Shown here: piece by piece, positions 23,584 through 32,180 of the stretch
Layout: every line of letters starts with the position of its first letter
Numbering within the stretch: position 1 is the stretch's first letter
Source of the DNA: an uncultured Actinomycetes bacterium
GTDB taxonomy: Bacteria > Actinomycetota > Acidimicrobiia > Acidimicrobiales > Acidimicrobilacustridaceae
Assembly (NCBI GenBank): GCA_937927725.1
Contig: CALBSE010000055.1
Span: 1-56,224, forward strand
Length of the DNA: 56,224 nt
Direction of reading: 5' to 3'
Translations under genes and position numbers: made by a program
The notes under the pieces: generated by a model
The model's database searches: none
Seen by the model: only the letters and a program-made list of their open reading frames with translations
Told to the model about the DNA's origin: nothing

Positions 23584-24329
23584 CGAGCGACGGCCTCGGC
23601 AGCAGCCTTGGCCGCTTCAGCATCGCCAAGATAGCGATCCGTCAATGCCAGTCGCTTCGTTGGCACCATCGCGTCGTCGAGTTCGTAGCGAATTGGCACG
23701 CCGGTGGGAAGGTTCACATCGGCAATATCGGCATCGCTAATTGCATCGAGATGTTTGATGAGCGCTCGAAGGCTGTTGCCGTGAGCGACAACGAGAACGG
23801 TGTGGCCAGCGCGCAGATCGGGAACGATTCCGTCATACCAATAGGGCAGCATCCGGTCGACGACGTCGGCGAGACATTCCGAGGCGGGCAGGACATCGGC
23901 CGGCAATGAGGCGTAGCGCTCGTCGAACAGAGGGTGACGGGGATCGTCGAGTTCGAGCTTGGGCGGCGGCACGTCATAGGAACGGCGCCATTCGAAGACC
24001 TGGTCCTTGCCGTACTTCTCGGTGGTCTCCTTCTTATCCATGCCCTGAAGTGCGCCGTAATGGCGTTCGTTGAGACGCCAAGAACGGCGAACCGGAATCC
24101 ACAGACGGTCCATGCCGTCGAGGGCCAGATTGGCGGTGCGGATGGCCCGGGTCTGCATTGAGGTATGGACAACGGTGGGCGCAACGCCGGCCGAGGCCAT
24201 GGCGGGTCCGGCGGCACCGGCTTCGGCCCGGCCCTGATCGGTGAGATCAGCGTCGTACCAACCGGTAAAGAGGTTTTCGAGGTTCCAGGTGCTCTGACCA
24301 TGGCGCAGCAGGACGAGGGTGGAAGTCAT
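23571..24329 (-). CDS. gpmA: 2,3-bisphosphoglycerate-dependent phosphoglycerate mutase
   Basis: A 252-residue glycolytic/gluconeogenic mutase interconverting 3- and 2-phosphoglycerate. Signatures: LVLLRHGQSTWNLENLFTGW with the phosphorylated His, TSMQTRAIRTA, RRSWRLNERHYGALQGMDKKET, and VVAHGNSLRALIKHLD with the second catalytic His. The C-terminal tail is Ala-rich. I chose the ATG at 24329 (MTSTLVLLRHG) as the family start. The end overlaps the winged-helix gene on the other strand. Confidence 0.94.
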   Translation of the reverse strand: MTSTLVLLRHGQSTWNLENLFTGWYDADLTDQGRAEAGAAGPAMASAGVAPTVVHTSMQTRAIRTANLALDGMDRLWIPVRRSWRLNERHYGALQGMDKKETTEKYGKDQVFEWRRSYDVPPPKLELDDPRHPLFDERYASLPADVLPASECLADVVDRMLPYWYDGIVPDLRAGHTVLVVAHGNSLRALIKHLDAISDADIADVNLPTGVPIRYELDDAMVPTKRLALTDRYLGDAEAAKAAAEAVARQAG

Positions 24330-24445
24330 GGGTCCAGTCTGCCCTAACGGCATCGGGGTCTTGGCCCGGCTGGGAAGGCCAGTCCGGAGGAATTTTCGAG
24401 AAATCGGAAAAATCTTTGGAATCTGGGAATGGAAGGGCCCCGAGC

Positions 24446-24472
24446 AAAGTTGTTAGTGTCACGCTCAACTTT
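24446..24472 (+). promoter_or_regulatory. Candidate HspR operator upstream of dnaK
   Basis: A 27-bp pseudo-palindrome with outer arms AAAGTTG (24446-24452) and CAACTTT (24466-24472); 10 of 13 positions pair around a single central base. It ends 89 bp before the dnaK ATG. A site of identical length and outer arms precedes clpB. It differs from the published HAIR consensus (CTTGAGT-N7-ACTCAAG), so binding by HspR is inference. The rest of 24330-24561 is leader; AAGGAG precedes the ATG. Confidence 0.55.
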
Positions 24473-24561
24473 CTTAGCGGCGGCAACTCAGCCCCGCTTG
24501 CTCGTCGAGAAGCATCCCCCCAACAACCAGCATCAGGAACACAGAAACAAGGAGCATCACC

Positions 24562-26394
24562 ATGCCAAAGGCCGTCGGTATCGACCTCGGCACCACTAAC
24601 TCGGTCGTCTCGGTTCTCGAGGCGGGCGACCCGGTGGTCATTCCCAACGCTGAAGGCAGTCGTACGACGCCTTCGGTGGTCGCATTCGCAAAGAACGGCG
24701 AGGTCCTCGTCGGCGAAGTGGCCAAGCGTCAGTCCATCACCAACCCCGACCGCACGATTCGTTCGGTCAAGCGCCATATGGGCACCAACTGGACCATCGA
24801 CATCGATGGCAAGGCCTATACCGCTCAAGAAATTTCCGCTCGCACGCTCATGAAGCTCAAGCGCGATGCCGAGGCATACCTCGGTGACACCGTCACCCAG
24901 GCCGTCATCACTGTGCCCGCGTACTTCGACGACGCGCAGCGCACCGCAACGAAAGAGGCTGGCCAGATCGCCGGTCTCGAGGTGCTCCGCATCATCAACG
25001 AGCCCACTGCTGCAGCGCTTGCGTACGGACTCGACAAAGAAACCACCGACCAGACGATCCTCGTGTTCGACCTTGGTGGCGGCACGTTCGACGTCTCGGT
25101 TCTCGAAATCGGCGACGGCGTCTTTGAAGTGAAGTCGACTCACGGCGACACCAACCTTGGTGGCGACGACTGGGATGAGCGCATCATCAACTGGCTCGCC
25201 GACGGATTCAAGACCGCACACGGTGTCGACTTGTTGAAAGACAACATGGCGATTCAGCGTCTGAAGGAATCGGCCGAGAAGGCAAAGATCGAACTGTCAC
25301 AGGTGCAGCAGACGCAGATCAATCTGCCGTTCATCACTGCAACCCCGGACGGTCCGTTGCATCTCGACGAACAGCTCACTCGTGCGAAGTTCCAGGAACT
25401 CACCGCTGATCTTCTTGAGCGTTGTCGAGTCCCGTTCGAACAAGCCATTGTCGACGCCGGTCTCACAAAGGGCGATGTCGATCACGTGGTTCTGGTTGGC
25501 GGTTCAACGCGTATGCCGGCAGTTGTCGATCTCGTCAAAGAAATGACGGGCAACGATCCGCATAAGGGCGTCAATCCCGATGAGGTCGTCGCTATCGGCG
25601 CAGCAGTTCAGGCTGGCGTGCTCAAGGGCGAGGTCAAGGACGTTCTTCTTCTCGACGTCACACCGCTTTCTCTTGGCATCGAAACCAAGGGTTCGGTGAT
25701 GACCAAGCTGATCGAGCGCAACACCACTATCCCGACTCGTCGGACCGAGGTGTTCACCACCGCGGAAGATAATCAGCCGTCGGTCGAGATCAACGTCCTC
25801 CAAGGCGAGCGCGAAATGGCGCAGTTCAACAAGTCACTCGGCAAGTTCCAACTCGTCGACCTTCCCCCCGCACCGCGCGGTGTGCCGCAGATCGAAGTCA
25901 CTTTCGACATCGATGCAAACGGCATCGTGCATGTGTCGGCGAAGGATCGTGCGACCAACAAGGAACAGTCGATGACCATCACCGGTCAGTCCTCGCTGAG
26001 CAAGGACCAGATCAACCAGATGGTGAAAGATGCCGAAGCGCACGCAGCGGAAGATGCAAAGCGTCGCGAAGAAGCCGACGCTCGTAACAGCGCCGACACG
26101 CTCGTCTACCAAACAGAGAAGTTGCTCAAGGATCAGGGCGACAAGATTTCTGAAGATGAGAAGGCATCAGTTGAGTCAAAGCTTGCCGACCTCAAGACCG
26201 CACTTGCGGGCACCGATGGTGAAGCCATCAAGGTCGCAACCGAAGCACTTATGACTGCAAGTCAGGACTTCACCCAGAAGCTGTACGAACAGGCTGCGGC
26301 CGAAGAGTCAGCTTCTGGTGGAGCCGCAACGAGCTCGGCACCGAACGACGACGAGGTCGTCGATGCCGAGATCGTCGACGACGAAGGCAAGTGA
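24562..26394 (+). CDS. dnaK: Hsp70 chaperone DnaK
   Basis: A 610-residue Hsp70. The ATPase domain (residues 1-~360) has GIDLGTTNSVVSVLE, IINEPTAAALAYGLDK, FDLGGGTFDVSVLEIGDG and VLVGGSTRMPAV. The substrate domain (~365-510) begins DVTPLSLGIETKGSVM and includes NQPSVEINVLQGERE. A helical lid and an acidic tail ending in DDEVVDAEIVDDEGK follow. It folds and refolds proteins with DnaJ and GrpE. AAGGAG is 10 nt before the ATG. First gene of the dnaK-grpE-dnaJ-hspR operon, whose order is typical of actinobacteria; its TGA overlaps the grpE GTG (GTGA). Confidence 0.98.
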   Translation: MPKAVGIDLGTTNSVVSVLEAGDPVVIPNAEGSRTTPSVVAFAKNGEVLVGEVAKRQSITNPDRTIRSVKRHMGTNWTIDIDGKAYTAQEISARTLMKLKRDAEAYLGDTVTQAVITVPAYFDDAQRTATKEAGQIAGLEVLRIINEPTAAALAYGLDKETTDQTILVFDLGGGTFDVSVLEIGDGVFEVKSTHGDTNLGGDDWDERIINWLADGFKTAHGVDLLKDNMAIQRLKESAEKAKIELSQVQQTQINLPFITATPDGPLHLDEQLTRAKFQELTADLLERCRVPFEQAIVDAGLTKGDVDHVVLVGGSTRMPAVVDLVKEMTGNDPHKGVNPDEVVAIGAAVQAGVLKGEVKDVLLLDVTPLSLGIETKGSVMTKLIERNTTIPTRRTEVFTTAEDNQPSVEINVLQGEREMAQFNKSLGKFQLVDLPPAPRGVPQIEVTFDIDANGIVHVSAKDRATNKEQSMTITGQSSLSKDQINQMVKDAEAHAAEDAKRREEADARNSADTLVYQTEKLLKDQGDKISEDEKASVESKLADLKTALAGTDGEAIKVATEALMTASQDFTQKLYEQAAAEESASGGAATSSAPNDDEVVDAEIVDDEGK

Positions 26395-26924
26395 CCGTGT
26401 CAGGTGACGGAGAGGTCTCGGAAGAGACCTCTCCGACTGACGACGAACTGCTTGAAGCAGCAGCCGGCGGCGAGCAAGGTTTCGAAGAAGCCGATGCCAC
26501 TGGCGAAATTGATGTTGCTCTACTCGTTGCCGAACGTGACGAGTTCCGCGACACGATGCTGCGAGTCAAAGCCGAGTTCGATAATTACCGCAAGCGCGTT
26601 GCTCGTGATCAAGAAGAACTACGCGAGCGTGCCAACGAGAACCTGGCCGAGAAATTGCTCGTGGTTCTCGATGCGTGCGAAGCCGCGATCGGACACGGAT
26701 CAACCGATGTCGAACCGATCGCAAAGATGCTCTCGGAACTTCTCGGCAACGAAGGTCTGGTGCGATTGACACCAGTCGACGAACCATTCGATCCGAATCA
26801 GCACGATGCAGTGATGCATGAAGAAGGTGACGGTGGCGAACCGATTGTGATCGAAACGCTCCGCACTGGGTACCAATGGAAAAGCCGGGTTCTCCGCCCG
26901 GCCATGGTGAAGGTCAAGGGTTAG
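26391..26924 (+). CDS. grpE: Nucleotide exchange factor GrpE
   Basis: A 177-residue co-chaperone releasing ADP from DnaK. An acidic, disordered N-terminus (residues 1-~40) precedes a long coiled coil (VAERDEFRDTMLRVKAEFDNYRKRVARDQEE), then the beta-wing domain with PFDPNQHDAVMHEE and GYQWKSRVLRPAMVKV. The GTG at 26391 overlaps the dnaK stop, indicating coupled translation; a second GTG at 26397 is also in frame. The dnaJ start follows 3 nt after its stop codon ends. Confidence 0.95.
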   Translation: MTVSGDGEVSEETSPTDDELLEAAAGGEQGFEEADATGEIDVALLVAERDEFRDTMLRVKAEFDNYRKRVARDQEELRERANENLAEKLLVVLDACEAAIGHGSTDVEPIAKMLSELLGNEGLVRLTPVDEPFDPNQHDAVMHEEGDGGEPIVIETLRTGYQWKSRVLRPAMVKVKG

Positions 26925-26926
26925 AA

Positions 26927-28066
26927 GTGGCTCCACAGCGCGAGTGGTTCGAAAAGAACTACTACGAAGTCCTCGGAGTGTCGGAAACGGCAGCACCGAA
27001 GGACATCACGCGCGCGTACCGGAAGTTGGCTCGGGAATTTCATCCCGATGCCAACCCCGGTAACGCTGCAGCAGAAGAGAAGTTCAAGGAAATCTCTGCG
27101 GCCTACGACGTCGTCGGCGATGAAACCAAGCGCTCCGAGTACGACGAAGTTCGTCGTCAGGGTTCGATGGGTGGCATGGGCTTCGGCGGCGGGCGTGGCG
27201 GCGGCGGATTCAACCCCGGTGCTGGCGGCTTTAACTACGAAGGCGCCGACCTCGGTGATCTACTCGGTGGCATGTTCGGCGGCGGCCGTCGCGGTCGGCA
27301 AAGCCAAAGTCGTGGCCGAGCACCGCAGCGCGGGAACGATCTCGAATCCACGATTCATCTTTCGTTCCGCGACGCGTATACGGGAATGGAAACCGCGCTC
27401 CATCTCACGAGCGATCTGCCGTGTGGAACGTGTAGCGGTTCCGGTGCAAAGCCGGGTACTCGTCCGACAACGTGTCAGCACTGTCGCGGCACGGGTGTTT
27501 CCGACGACAACCAGGGCATGTTCTCGTTCTCCTCTCCCTGTCCCGTGTGTGGCGGTGCTGGCTCAGTCATCACCTCACCATGCGGAACATGTCGCGGTAC
27601 CGGTGTTGAAAAGCGCGCGCGCGAAGTCAAAGTGCGTATTCCTGCCGGCGTCGACGACGGTCAACGCATCAAGTTGAAAGGACGCGGTGGCGCTGGTCGT
27701 AACGGCGGCGAGATCGGCGACCTCTACGTCATCGTGCATGTCGATCGCGACGAGATTTTCGGCCGCGACGGAAAGAACCTCACCATCAATGTTCCAGTGA
27801 CATTCGCTGAAGCAACGCTGGGCACGAAGCTCACCGTTCCCACGCTCGACGGCAATCCCGTCACGCTCAAGATTCCGGCGGGTACCCCCACCGGCAAGGT
27901 CTTCCGCGTGAAAGGCCGCGGCGTCGCAACAAAGAAGGTCACTGGCGATCTGCTTGTCACGGTGCAGGTCGATGTTCCAACAAAGATCACGAGCGAACAG
28001 CGCGACGCGCTCGAGGCCATGGCCGCCGCGTTCCCTGCCGCTCCCCGCGACTACTTGGGGGTCTGA
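26927..28066 (+). CDS. dnaJ: Chaperone DnaJ (Hsp40)
   Basis: A 379-residue type I J-protein. The J domain has YYEVLGVSETA and the HPD triad (EFHPDANPGN). A G/F region (residues ~85-120, MGGMGFGGGRGGGG) follows, then the four zinc-binding repeats CGTCSGSG, CQHCRGTG, CPVCGGAG and CGTCRGTG, and the C-terminal substrate domains. It stimulates DnaK ATPase and delivers substrates. I chose the GTG at 26927, 3 nt after the grpE stop; upstream in-frame codons lie inside grpE. hspR starts 3 bp after its stop. Confidence 0.96.
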   Translation: MAPQREWFEKNYYEVLGVSETAAPKDITRAYRKLAREFHPDANPGNAAAEEKFKEISAAYDVVGDETKRSEYDEVRRQGSMGGMGFGGGRGGGGFNPGAGGFNYEGADLGDLLGGMFGGGRRGRQSQSRGRAPQRGNDLESTIHLSFRDAYTGMETALHLTSDLPCGTCSGSGAKPGTRPTTCQHCRGTGVSDDNQGMFSFSSPCPVCGGAGSVITSPCGTCRGTGVEKRAREVKVRIPAGVDDGQRIKLKGRGGAGRNGGEIGDLYVIVHVDRDEIFGRDGKNLTINVPVTFAEATLGTKLTVPTLDGNPVTLKIPAGTPTGKVFRVKGRGVATKKVTGDLLVTVQVDVPTKITSEQRDALEAMAAAFPAAPRDYLGV

Positions 28067-28068
28067 CC

Positions 28069-28485
28069 ATGAGTCCAATGTCTGATTCCAACGCACAGAT
28101 GCGAGCGGTCTACATCATCTCTGTTGCCGCTGAACTTGCCGGCGTGCATCCACAAACGTTGCGCATTTACGAACGCAAAGGTTTGCTCGAGCCGGCGCGC
28201 ACCACTGGTGGTTCGCGTCGCTACAGCCAGGCCGATATTGATCACCTGCGTCGTATTCAAGAACTCACTGACGAAGGTTTGAACCTTGCCGGTGTGAAGA
28301 AGGTGCTTGAACTCGAAGCACACATTGCGCATCTTGAGAATGTGCTCATTCAGACCCGAGCCGAAGCGGCTGCCGCGGTCGAAGAGACGCATCGCTCCTA
28401 TCGCCGCGACCTGGTGCCCCTGCGCCAGTCAGTGGCTCCTTTTGGCGACGCAGCCGAGGTGATGCGTCGTCTTTTGGGCTCTTGA
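28069..28485 (+). CDS. hspR: Heat-shock repressor HspR (MerR family)
   Basis: A 138-residue MerR-family regulator. The N-terminal winged HTH reads YIISVAAELAGVHPQTLRIYERKGLLEPARTTGGSRRYS, the typical HspR form, followed by DIDHLRRIQELTDEGLNLAGVKKVLELE and a coiled coil. In actinobacteria HspR represses dnaK and clpB operons with DnaK as co-repressor. Position as last gene of dnaK-grpE-dnaJ-hspR supports feedback control of its own operon. Candidate operators are at 24446-24472 and 29584-29610. The C-terminus (SVAPFGDAAEVMRRLLGS) is not clearly metal-binding. Confidence 0.93.
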   Translation: MSPMSDSNAQMRAVYIISVAAELAGVHPQTLRIYERKGLLEPARTTGGSRRYSQADIDHLRRIQELTDEGLNLAGVKKVLELEAHIAHLENVLIQTRAEAAAAVEETHRSYRRDLVPLRQSVAPFGDAAEVMRRLLGS

Positions 28486-28509
28486 CAGGATTTGAATCGT
28501 CCGTATTGT
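28482..28509 (+). promoter_or_regulatory. Sigma70-type promoter downstream of hspR
   Basis: TTGACA (28482-28487), 16-nt spacer, TATTGT (28504-28509). The -35 overlaps the hspR stop. A leader of about 65 nt follows, with a small hairpin (AGCCAA/TTGGCT, 28521-28539) before the start at 28581. One of the best promoter matches in the window. Confidence 0.6.
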
Positions 28510-28580
28510 TTCCCTCGCTAAGCCAATGGTTTGTTGGCTATCGCAATTTTGCTTTCAAAATCCTTTGGCGGGGGTGTTAA

Positions 28581-29027
28581 ATGAAAAAGTCCTATTGGCG
28601 AATTCGAATCGCTACGGCACTTGTGGTTTTCACGGCTTCAGCGATGTGTGGGGTAGCCGCAGCTAGTGGTTCTTCCGCGTACAGCCACACTGCGTGTGCA
28701 GTTCCAACCCAAGCCGCCTACGGAGACAACTACTACACAACATCGAATTACTACTGGTGGAACGTCAACACGACTGAGTGTGGGTATCCGAATCCCTACG
28801 AGTATGGGCTTCACGGTGCTGGAGCCGTCCTTTGGTCGACAAATGGAATTTGCCTTGTGTCGGACTACGTCTACGGGGCAGACAACGTTTGGAATGCGAA
28901 CTCTGGATGGGGTTACGGAGGCCCATGCGGTGTCGGTTGGTATGCCACTGGAGGTGGCCATCGAACTTTTGACAACTGGACCTGGAAAGAATTCTCAGGC
29001 GGCACGAGTTGGGTGGGTTGGTGGTGA
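28581..29027 (+). CDS. Secreted Trp/Tyr/Gly-rich hypothetical protein
   Basis: A 148-residue exported protein. A Sec signal peptide (MKKSYWRIRIA... to about residue 28) precedes a mature part very rich in Trp, Tyr, Asn and Gly (NYYTTSNYYWWNVNTTECGY, GYGGPCGVGWYATGGGH). Four mature cysteines suggest two disulfides. The composition suits a beta-rich surface or carbohydrate-binding protein, but I recognise no family. GGCGGGGG precedes the ATG. It has its own promoter and probably shares a transcript with the next gene. Confidence 0.65.
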   Translation: MKKSYWRIRIATALVVFTASAMCGVAAASGSSAYSHTACAVPTQAAYGDNYYTTSNYYWWNVNTTECGYPNPYEYGLHGAGAVLWSTNGICLVSDYVYGADNVWNANSGWGYGGPCGVGWYATGGGHRTFDNWTWKEFSGGTSWVGWW

Positions 29028-29059
29028 CCGAGAGCGGAAAATCGAATTCCGGAGGCGTG

Positions 29060-29503
29060 ATGTCGAAATTCAAGAAGTTGATTTGGTTGCCTGCATTTGC
29101 AGTAATCGCAGCATTGGGTGCATTCGGTGGCTTCGCTGTTGCGGGAGCGTTTGAGCGAGCGATCCCCACACCATTAGTCAAGGACGTGAGCCTCCATGAC
29201 CTTCCAGACGAAGTCCCTATCGCAGGCCCTGATGGCCCATCGGGCTACGTGACTAAGAAGGAGATTGAGCGGATGCTCGATCTCAATCCCTTGAACCTGG
29301 ATCAGATCGAACCGGGAGTGATCTACGAGCAGCCCCTCATCGGCCCGACGGTGGCTGGCACGATTGACGTCATCGGAACTCGCTCCTGTGTTGTTGAACT
29401 TCTGGAAAGCGGTGGTCGTAGACAGAACTGCTTCGAGGAGCACCGCAATGAGAATTCGTTGTATGTGCAGGATTCGTTCGGAGCATTTGTCCCTCGTAAC
29501 TAG
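29060..29503 (+). CDS. Exported or membrane-anchored hypothetical protein
   Basis: A 147-residue protein: basic N-terminus (MSKFKK), hydrophobic segment (about residues 7-30, LIWLPAFAVIAALGAFGGFAV), then a soluble part with two cysteines (TRSCVVELLE, RQNCFEEH). The hydrophobic stretch could be a signal peptide or an anchor; no clear cleavage site is seen. No family recognised. The ATG at 29060 has GGAGG 4 nt upstream. It lies 32 bp after the Trp/Tyr-rich gene and is followed by a strong terminator, so the pair forms a unit. Confidence 0.6.
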   Translation: MSKFKKLIWLPAFAVIAALGAFGGFAVAGAFERAIPTPLVKDVSLHDLPDEVPIAGPDGPSGYVTKKEIERMLDLNPLNLDQIEPGVIYEQPLIGPTVAGTIDVIGTRSCVVELLESGGRRQNCFEEHRNENSLYVQDSFGAFVPRN

Positions 29504-29527
29504 AGGTGATTGCGAGGTCGAGTTCGG

Positions 29528-29569
29528 GGAGGAGGCTTGGCGTAATGCCCTGCCTCCTTCTTCTTTTTC
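29528..29569 (+). terminator. Intrinsic terminator before clpB
   Basis: AGGAGGC (29530-29536) pairs with GCCTCCT (29552-29558), with an inner GGC/GCC pair, followed by TTCTTCTTTTT. It ends the two-gene secreted/anchored unit and insulates clpB. Confidence 0.85.
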
Positions 29570-29583
29570 AACCTCGAGGGAAC

Positions 29584-29610
29584 AAAGTTGACAATCCCAT
29601 TGTTAACTTT
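29584..29610 (+). promoter_or_regulatory. Candidate HspR operator upstream of clpB
   Basis: A 27-bp pseudo-palindrome with arms AAAGTTG (29584-29590) and TAACTTT (29604-29610); 11 of 13 positions pair around the central base. It has the same length and outer arms as the site before dnaK and contains TTGACA (29588-29593), so a bound repressor could block a -35 element. It ends 75 bp before the clpB ATG. Confidence 0.6.
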
Positions 29611-29685
29611 GATGCCGGGTGAGCCCGGCGGCCGCCATCTCGGCGGACCCCCCATTTCACTCATTGAAGGAGAAACGCCAGAACC

Positions 29686-32166
29686 ATGGCTCTCGACCCA
29701 AACCGCTGGACTCTCAAGACCCAAGAGGCGGTGAACACCGCCATTGCTGCCGCTCGTTCGGCCAACAATCCCGAGGTCACCCCCGATCATCTTTTGCTCG
29801 CCCTGCTCGGCCAGGAAGAAGGCATCGTTCTACCGATCCTTCAGAAGGTCGGCGTGGCGCCGCTTCATGTGCGCAACCTCGCCGAGGATGCGGTGTCGAA
29901 ACTGCCGAAGTCCTATGGCAGTGAGTCGCGTGTTAGCCGCGAGTTCACCGCGCTTATTGAAAAGGCCGACGAGATTCGTCGGGATCTTCACGACGAGTAC
30001 CTCTCAACCGAACACCTTCTTCTGGCGATGGCCGACGCCGTTGGCGTTTCGAAGGAAGACCTACTTGCTGCGATGGTCGACGTGCGCGGTAGCCATCGCG
30101 TCACCAGCCAAAACCCCGAAGAGCAGTACCAAGCGCTCGAGAAGTACGGGCAAGACCTGACCGCACGCGCTCGTGAGGGCAAGATCGATCCCGTCATCGG
30201 TCGCGACGATGAGATTCGTCGCGTCATCCAGGTGTTGTCTCGTCGAACCAAGAACAACCCGGTTCTCATTGGTGAACCCGGTGTCGGCAAAACAGCAATT
30301 GTTGAAGGACTCGCGCGTCGAATTGTCGAAGGCGATGTTCCCGAAAGCCTCAAGAACAAGCGACTGATTTCGCTCGACCTCTCTTCGATGGTCGCGGGTG
30401 CGAAATACCGCGGCGAGTTTGAAGAGCGACTTAAGGCGGTGCTGAAAGAAATCACTGACTCCGAAGGCGAAGTCATCACGTTCATCGACGAAATGCACAC
30501 CGTCGTTGGTGCAGGCGCATCGGAAGGCTCAATGGATGCGGGCAACATGCTCAAGCCGATGCTTGCGCGCGGGCAGCTCCGCATGATCGGTGCAACGACC
30601 CTCGATGAATATCGCAAATACATCGAAAAAGATCCTGCGTTAGAGCGTCGTTTCCAACAGGTCTTTGTTGATCAGCCGTCGGTTGATGACACGATTGCCA
30701 TTCTTCGTGGACTCAAGGAGCGCTACGAAGTGCACCATGGCGTGCGCATTCAGGACGCAGCACTTGTTGGTGCAGCTGTCCTGTCGGATCGGTATCTGAC
30801 GGGACGCTTTCTTCCCGATAAGGCCATCGACCTCGTCGATGAAGCGGCATCGAAGTTGCGCATTGAGATCGACTCGATGCCAACCGAGATCGACGTTGTT
30901 GATCGTCGCATACGCCAGCTTGAGATCGAGCGTGTCGCGTTGGCGAAGGAAACTGATGCGCCATCGATTGAGCGTCTGGCCTCACTTGAAGAAGAACTCG
31001 CCAATCTCCGCGAGCAGATCTCCGGCATGAAGGCGCATTGGCAGAACGAAAAAGAAGCGATTGATCGCATTCGCGAGTTGAAAGAGCAACTCGAAATCAA
31101 TCGAGGTGAGCTCGAGCGTGAAGCCGATCTCGAGAAAGCCTCTGAGATTCGCTATGGCGTGCTGCCCGAAATCGAGCGACAGATTGCCGAAGCATCAAAG
31201 GCGCTTGATGAACTTCAAGCAACTCAAAAAATGCTGAAGGAAGAAGTCGACGAGGAAGACATCGCTGAAGTGATCAGCAAGTGGACGGGAGTACCCGTCA
31301 GCCGGTTGATGGAAGGCGAGATGTCCAAACTCGTGCGCCTCGAAGAGGTGCTGCACGACCGTGTCGTCGGTCAGGACGAAGCGGTGACCGCGGTCGCCAA
31401 CGCGATTCGCCGAAGCCGCGCCGGACTTTCCGACCCGAATCGACCAATCGGTTCGTTCTTGTTCCTCGGCCCAACTGGTGTCGGCAAAACCGAACTCGCA
31501 CGCTCACTTGCCGACTTCTTGTTCGACGATGAGCGAGCCATGATCCGCATTGACATGAGCGAGTACATGGAGAAGCACTCCGTGTCTCGTCTGATCGGTG
31601 CACCTCCGGGCTATGTCGGTTACGACGAGGGTGGACAACTCACCGAAGCAGTTCGTCGTCGTCCCTATTCCGTGGTGCTGCTCGACGAACTCGAGAAGGC
31701 ACACCCAGACGTCTTCAACGTGTTGCTGCAATTGCTCGACGATGGACGCCTTACCGATGGCCAGGGGCGCACGATCGACTTCACCAATGTGGTGTTGATC
31801 ATGACCTCGAACCTGCCCGGCGAACCCCGTGATTACTTCAAGCCCGAGTTCGTGAACCGCATCGATGACATCGTGCGTTTCCGCTCGCTAACGGAAGAGG
31901 ATCTGGGTCGTATCGTCGACATCCAACTCGAAGGCATCACGAAGCGTCTGGCGCAACGTCGCATCACACTCGAGGTCACGCCAGCAGCGAGTGCTGCGCT
32001 TGCCGCCGAGGGATACGACCCGGCCTATGGCGCTCGACCGCTCAAGCGTGTTATTCAGCGTGAGATAGCCGACCCGTTGGCCATCGCAATTCTCGAGGGG
32101 CGCTTCGGCGACGGCGACACCGTTGTCGTCGGTGTCGATGCCGACGGAGCTTTGACAATCAACTGA
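29686..32166 (+). CDS. clpB: Disaggregase ClpB (Hsp100)
   Basis: An 826-residue AAA+ disaggregase that pulls proteins from aggregates with DnaK. Residues 1-~145 are the Clp N domain; D1 has GEPGVGKTAIVEGLA and TFIDEMH; a coiled-coil middle domain spans ~400-520 (LEEELANLREQ...). D2 has GPTGVGKTELARSLA, VLLDELEKAHPDVFN and the C-terminal ARPLKRVIQ. It is shorter than usual (about 850-870): after MTSNL the chain goes straight through PGEPRDYFKPEFVNR, missing roughly 20 residues of the D2 loop. AAGGAG is about 13 nt before the ATG. Confidence 0.96.
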   Translation: MALDPNRWTLKTQEAVNTAIAAARSANNPEVTPDHLLLALLGQEEGIVLPILQKVGVAPLHVRNLAEDAVSKLPKSYGSESRVSREFTALIEKADEIRRDLHDEYLSTEHLLLAMADAVGVSKEDLLAAMVDVRGSHRVTSQNPEEQYQALEKYGQDLTARAREGKIDPVIGRDDEIRRVIQVLSRRTKNNPVLIGEPGVGKTAIVEGLARRIVEGDVPESLKNKRLISLDLSSMVAGAKYRGEFEERLKAVLKEITDSEGEVITFIDEMHTVVGAGASEGSMDAGNMLKPMLARGQLRMIGATTLDEYRKYIEKDPALERRFQQVFVDQPSVDDTIAILRGLKERYEVHHGVRIQDAALVGAAVLSDRYLTGRFLPDKAIDLVDEAASKLRIEIDSMPTEIDVVDRRIRQLEIERVALAKETDAPSIERLASLEEELANLREQISGMKAHWQNEKEAIDRIRELKEQLEINRGELEREADLEKASEIRYGVLPEIERQIAEASKALDELQATQKMLKEEVDEEDIAEVISKWTGVPVSRLMEGEMSKLVRLEEVLHDRVVGQDEAVTAVANAIRRSRAGLSDPNRPIGSFLFLGPTGVGKTELARSLADFLFDDERAMIRIDMSEYMEKHSVSRLIGAPPGYVGYDEGGQLTEAVRRRPYSVVLLDELEKAHPDVFNVLLQLLDDGRLTDGQGRTIDFTNVVLIMTSNLPGEPRDYFKPEFVNRIDDIVRFRSLTEEDLGRIVDIQLEGITKRLAQRRITLEVTPAASAALAAEGYDPAYGARPLKRVIQREIADPLAIAILEGRFGDGDTVVVGVDADGALTIN

Positions 32167-32180
32167 AGCAGTCGGTGGTT

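Noticed and set aside
24330..24561. Classical HAIR (CTTGAGT-N7-ACTCAAG) or CIRCE element before dnaK
   Set aside because: Neither consensus is present; only the different 27-bp pseudo-palindrome is.
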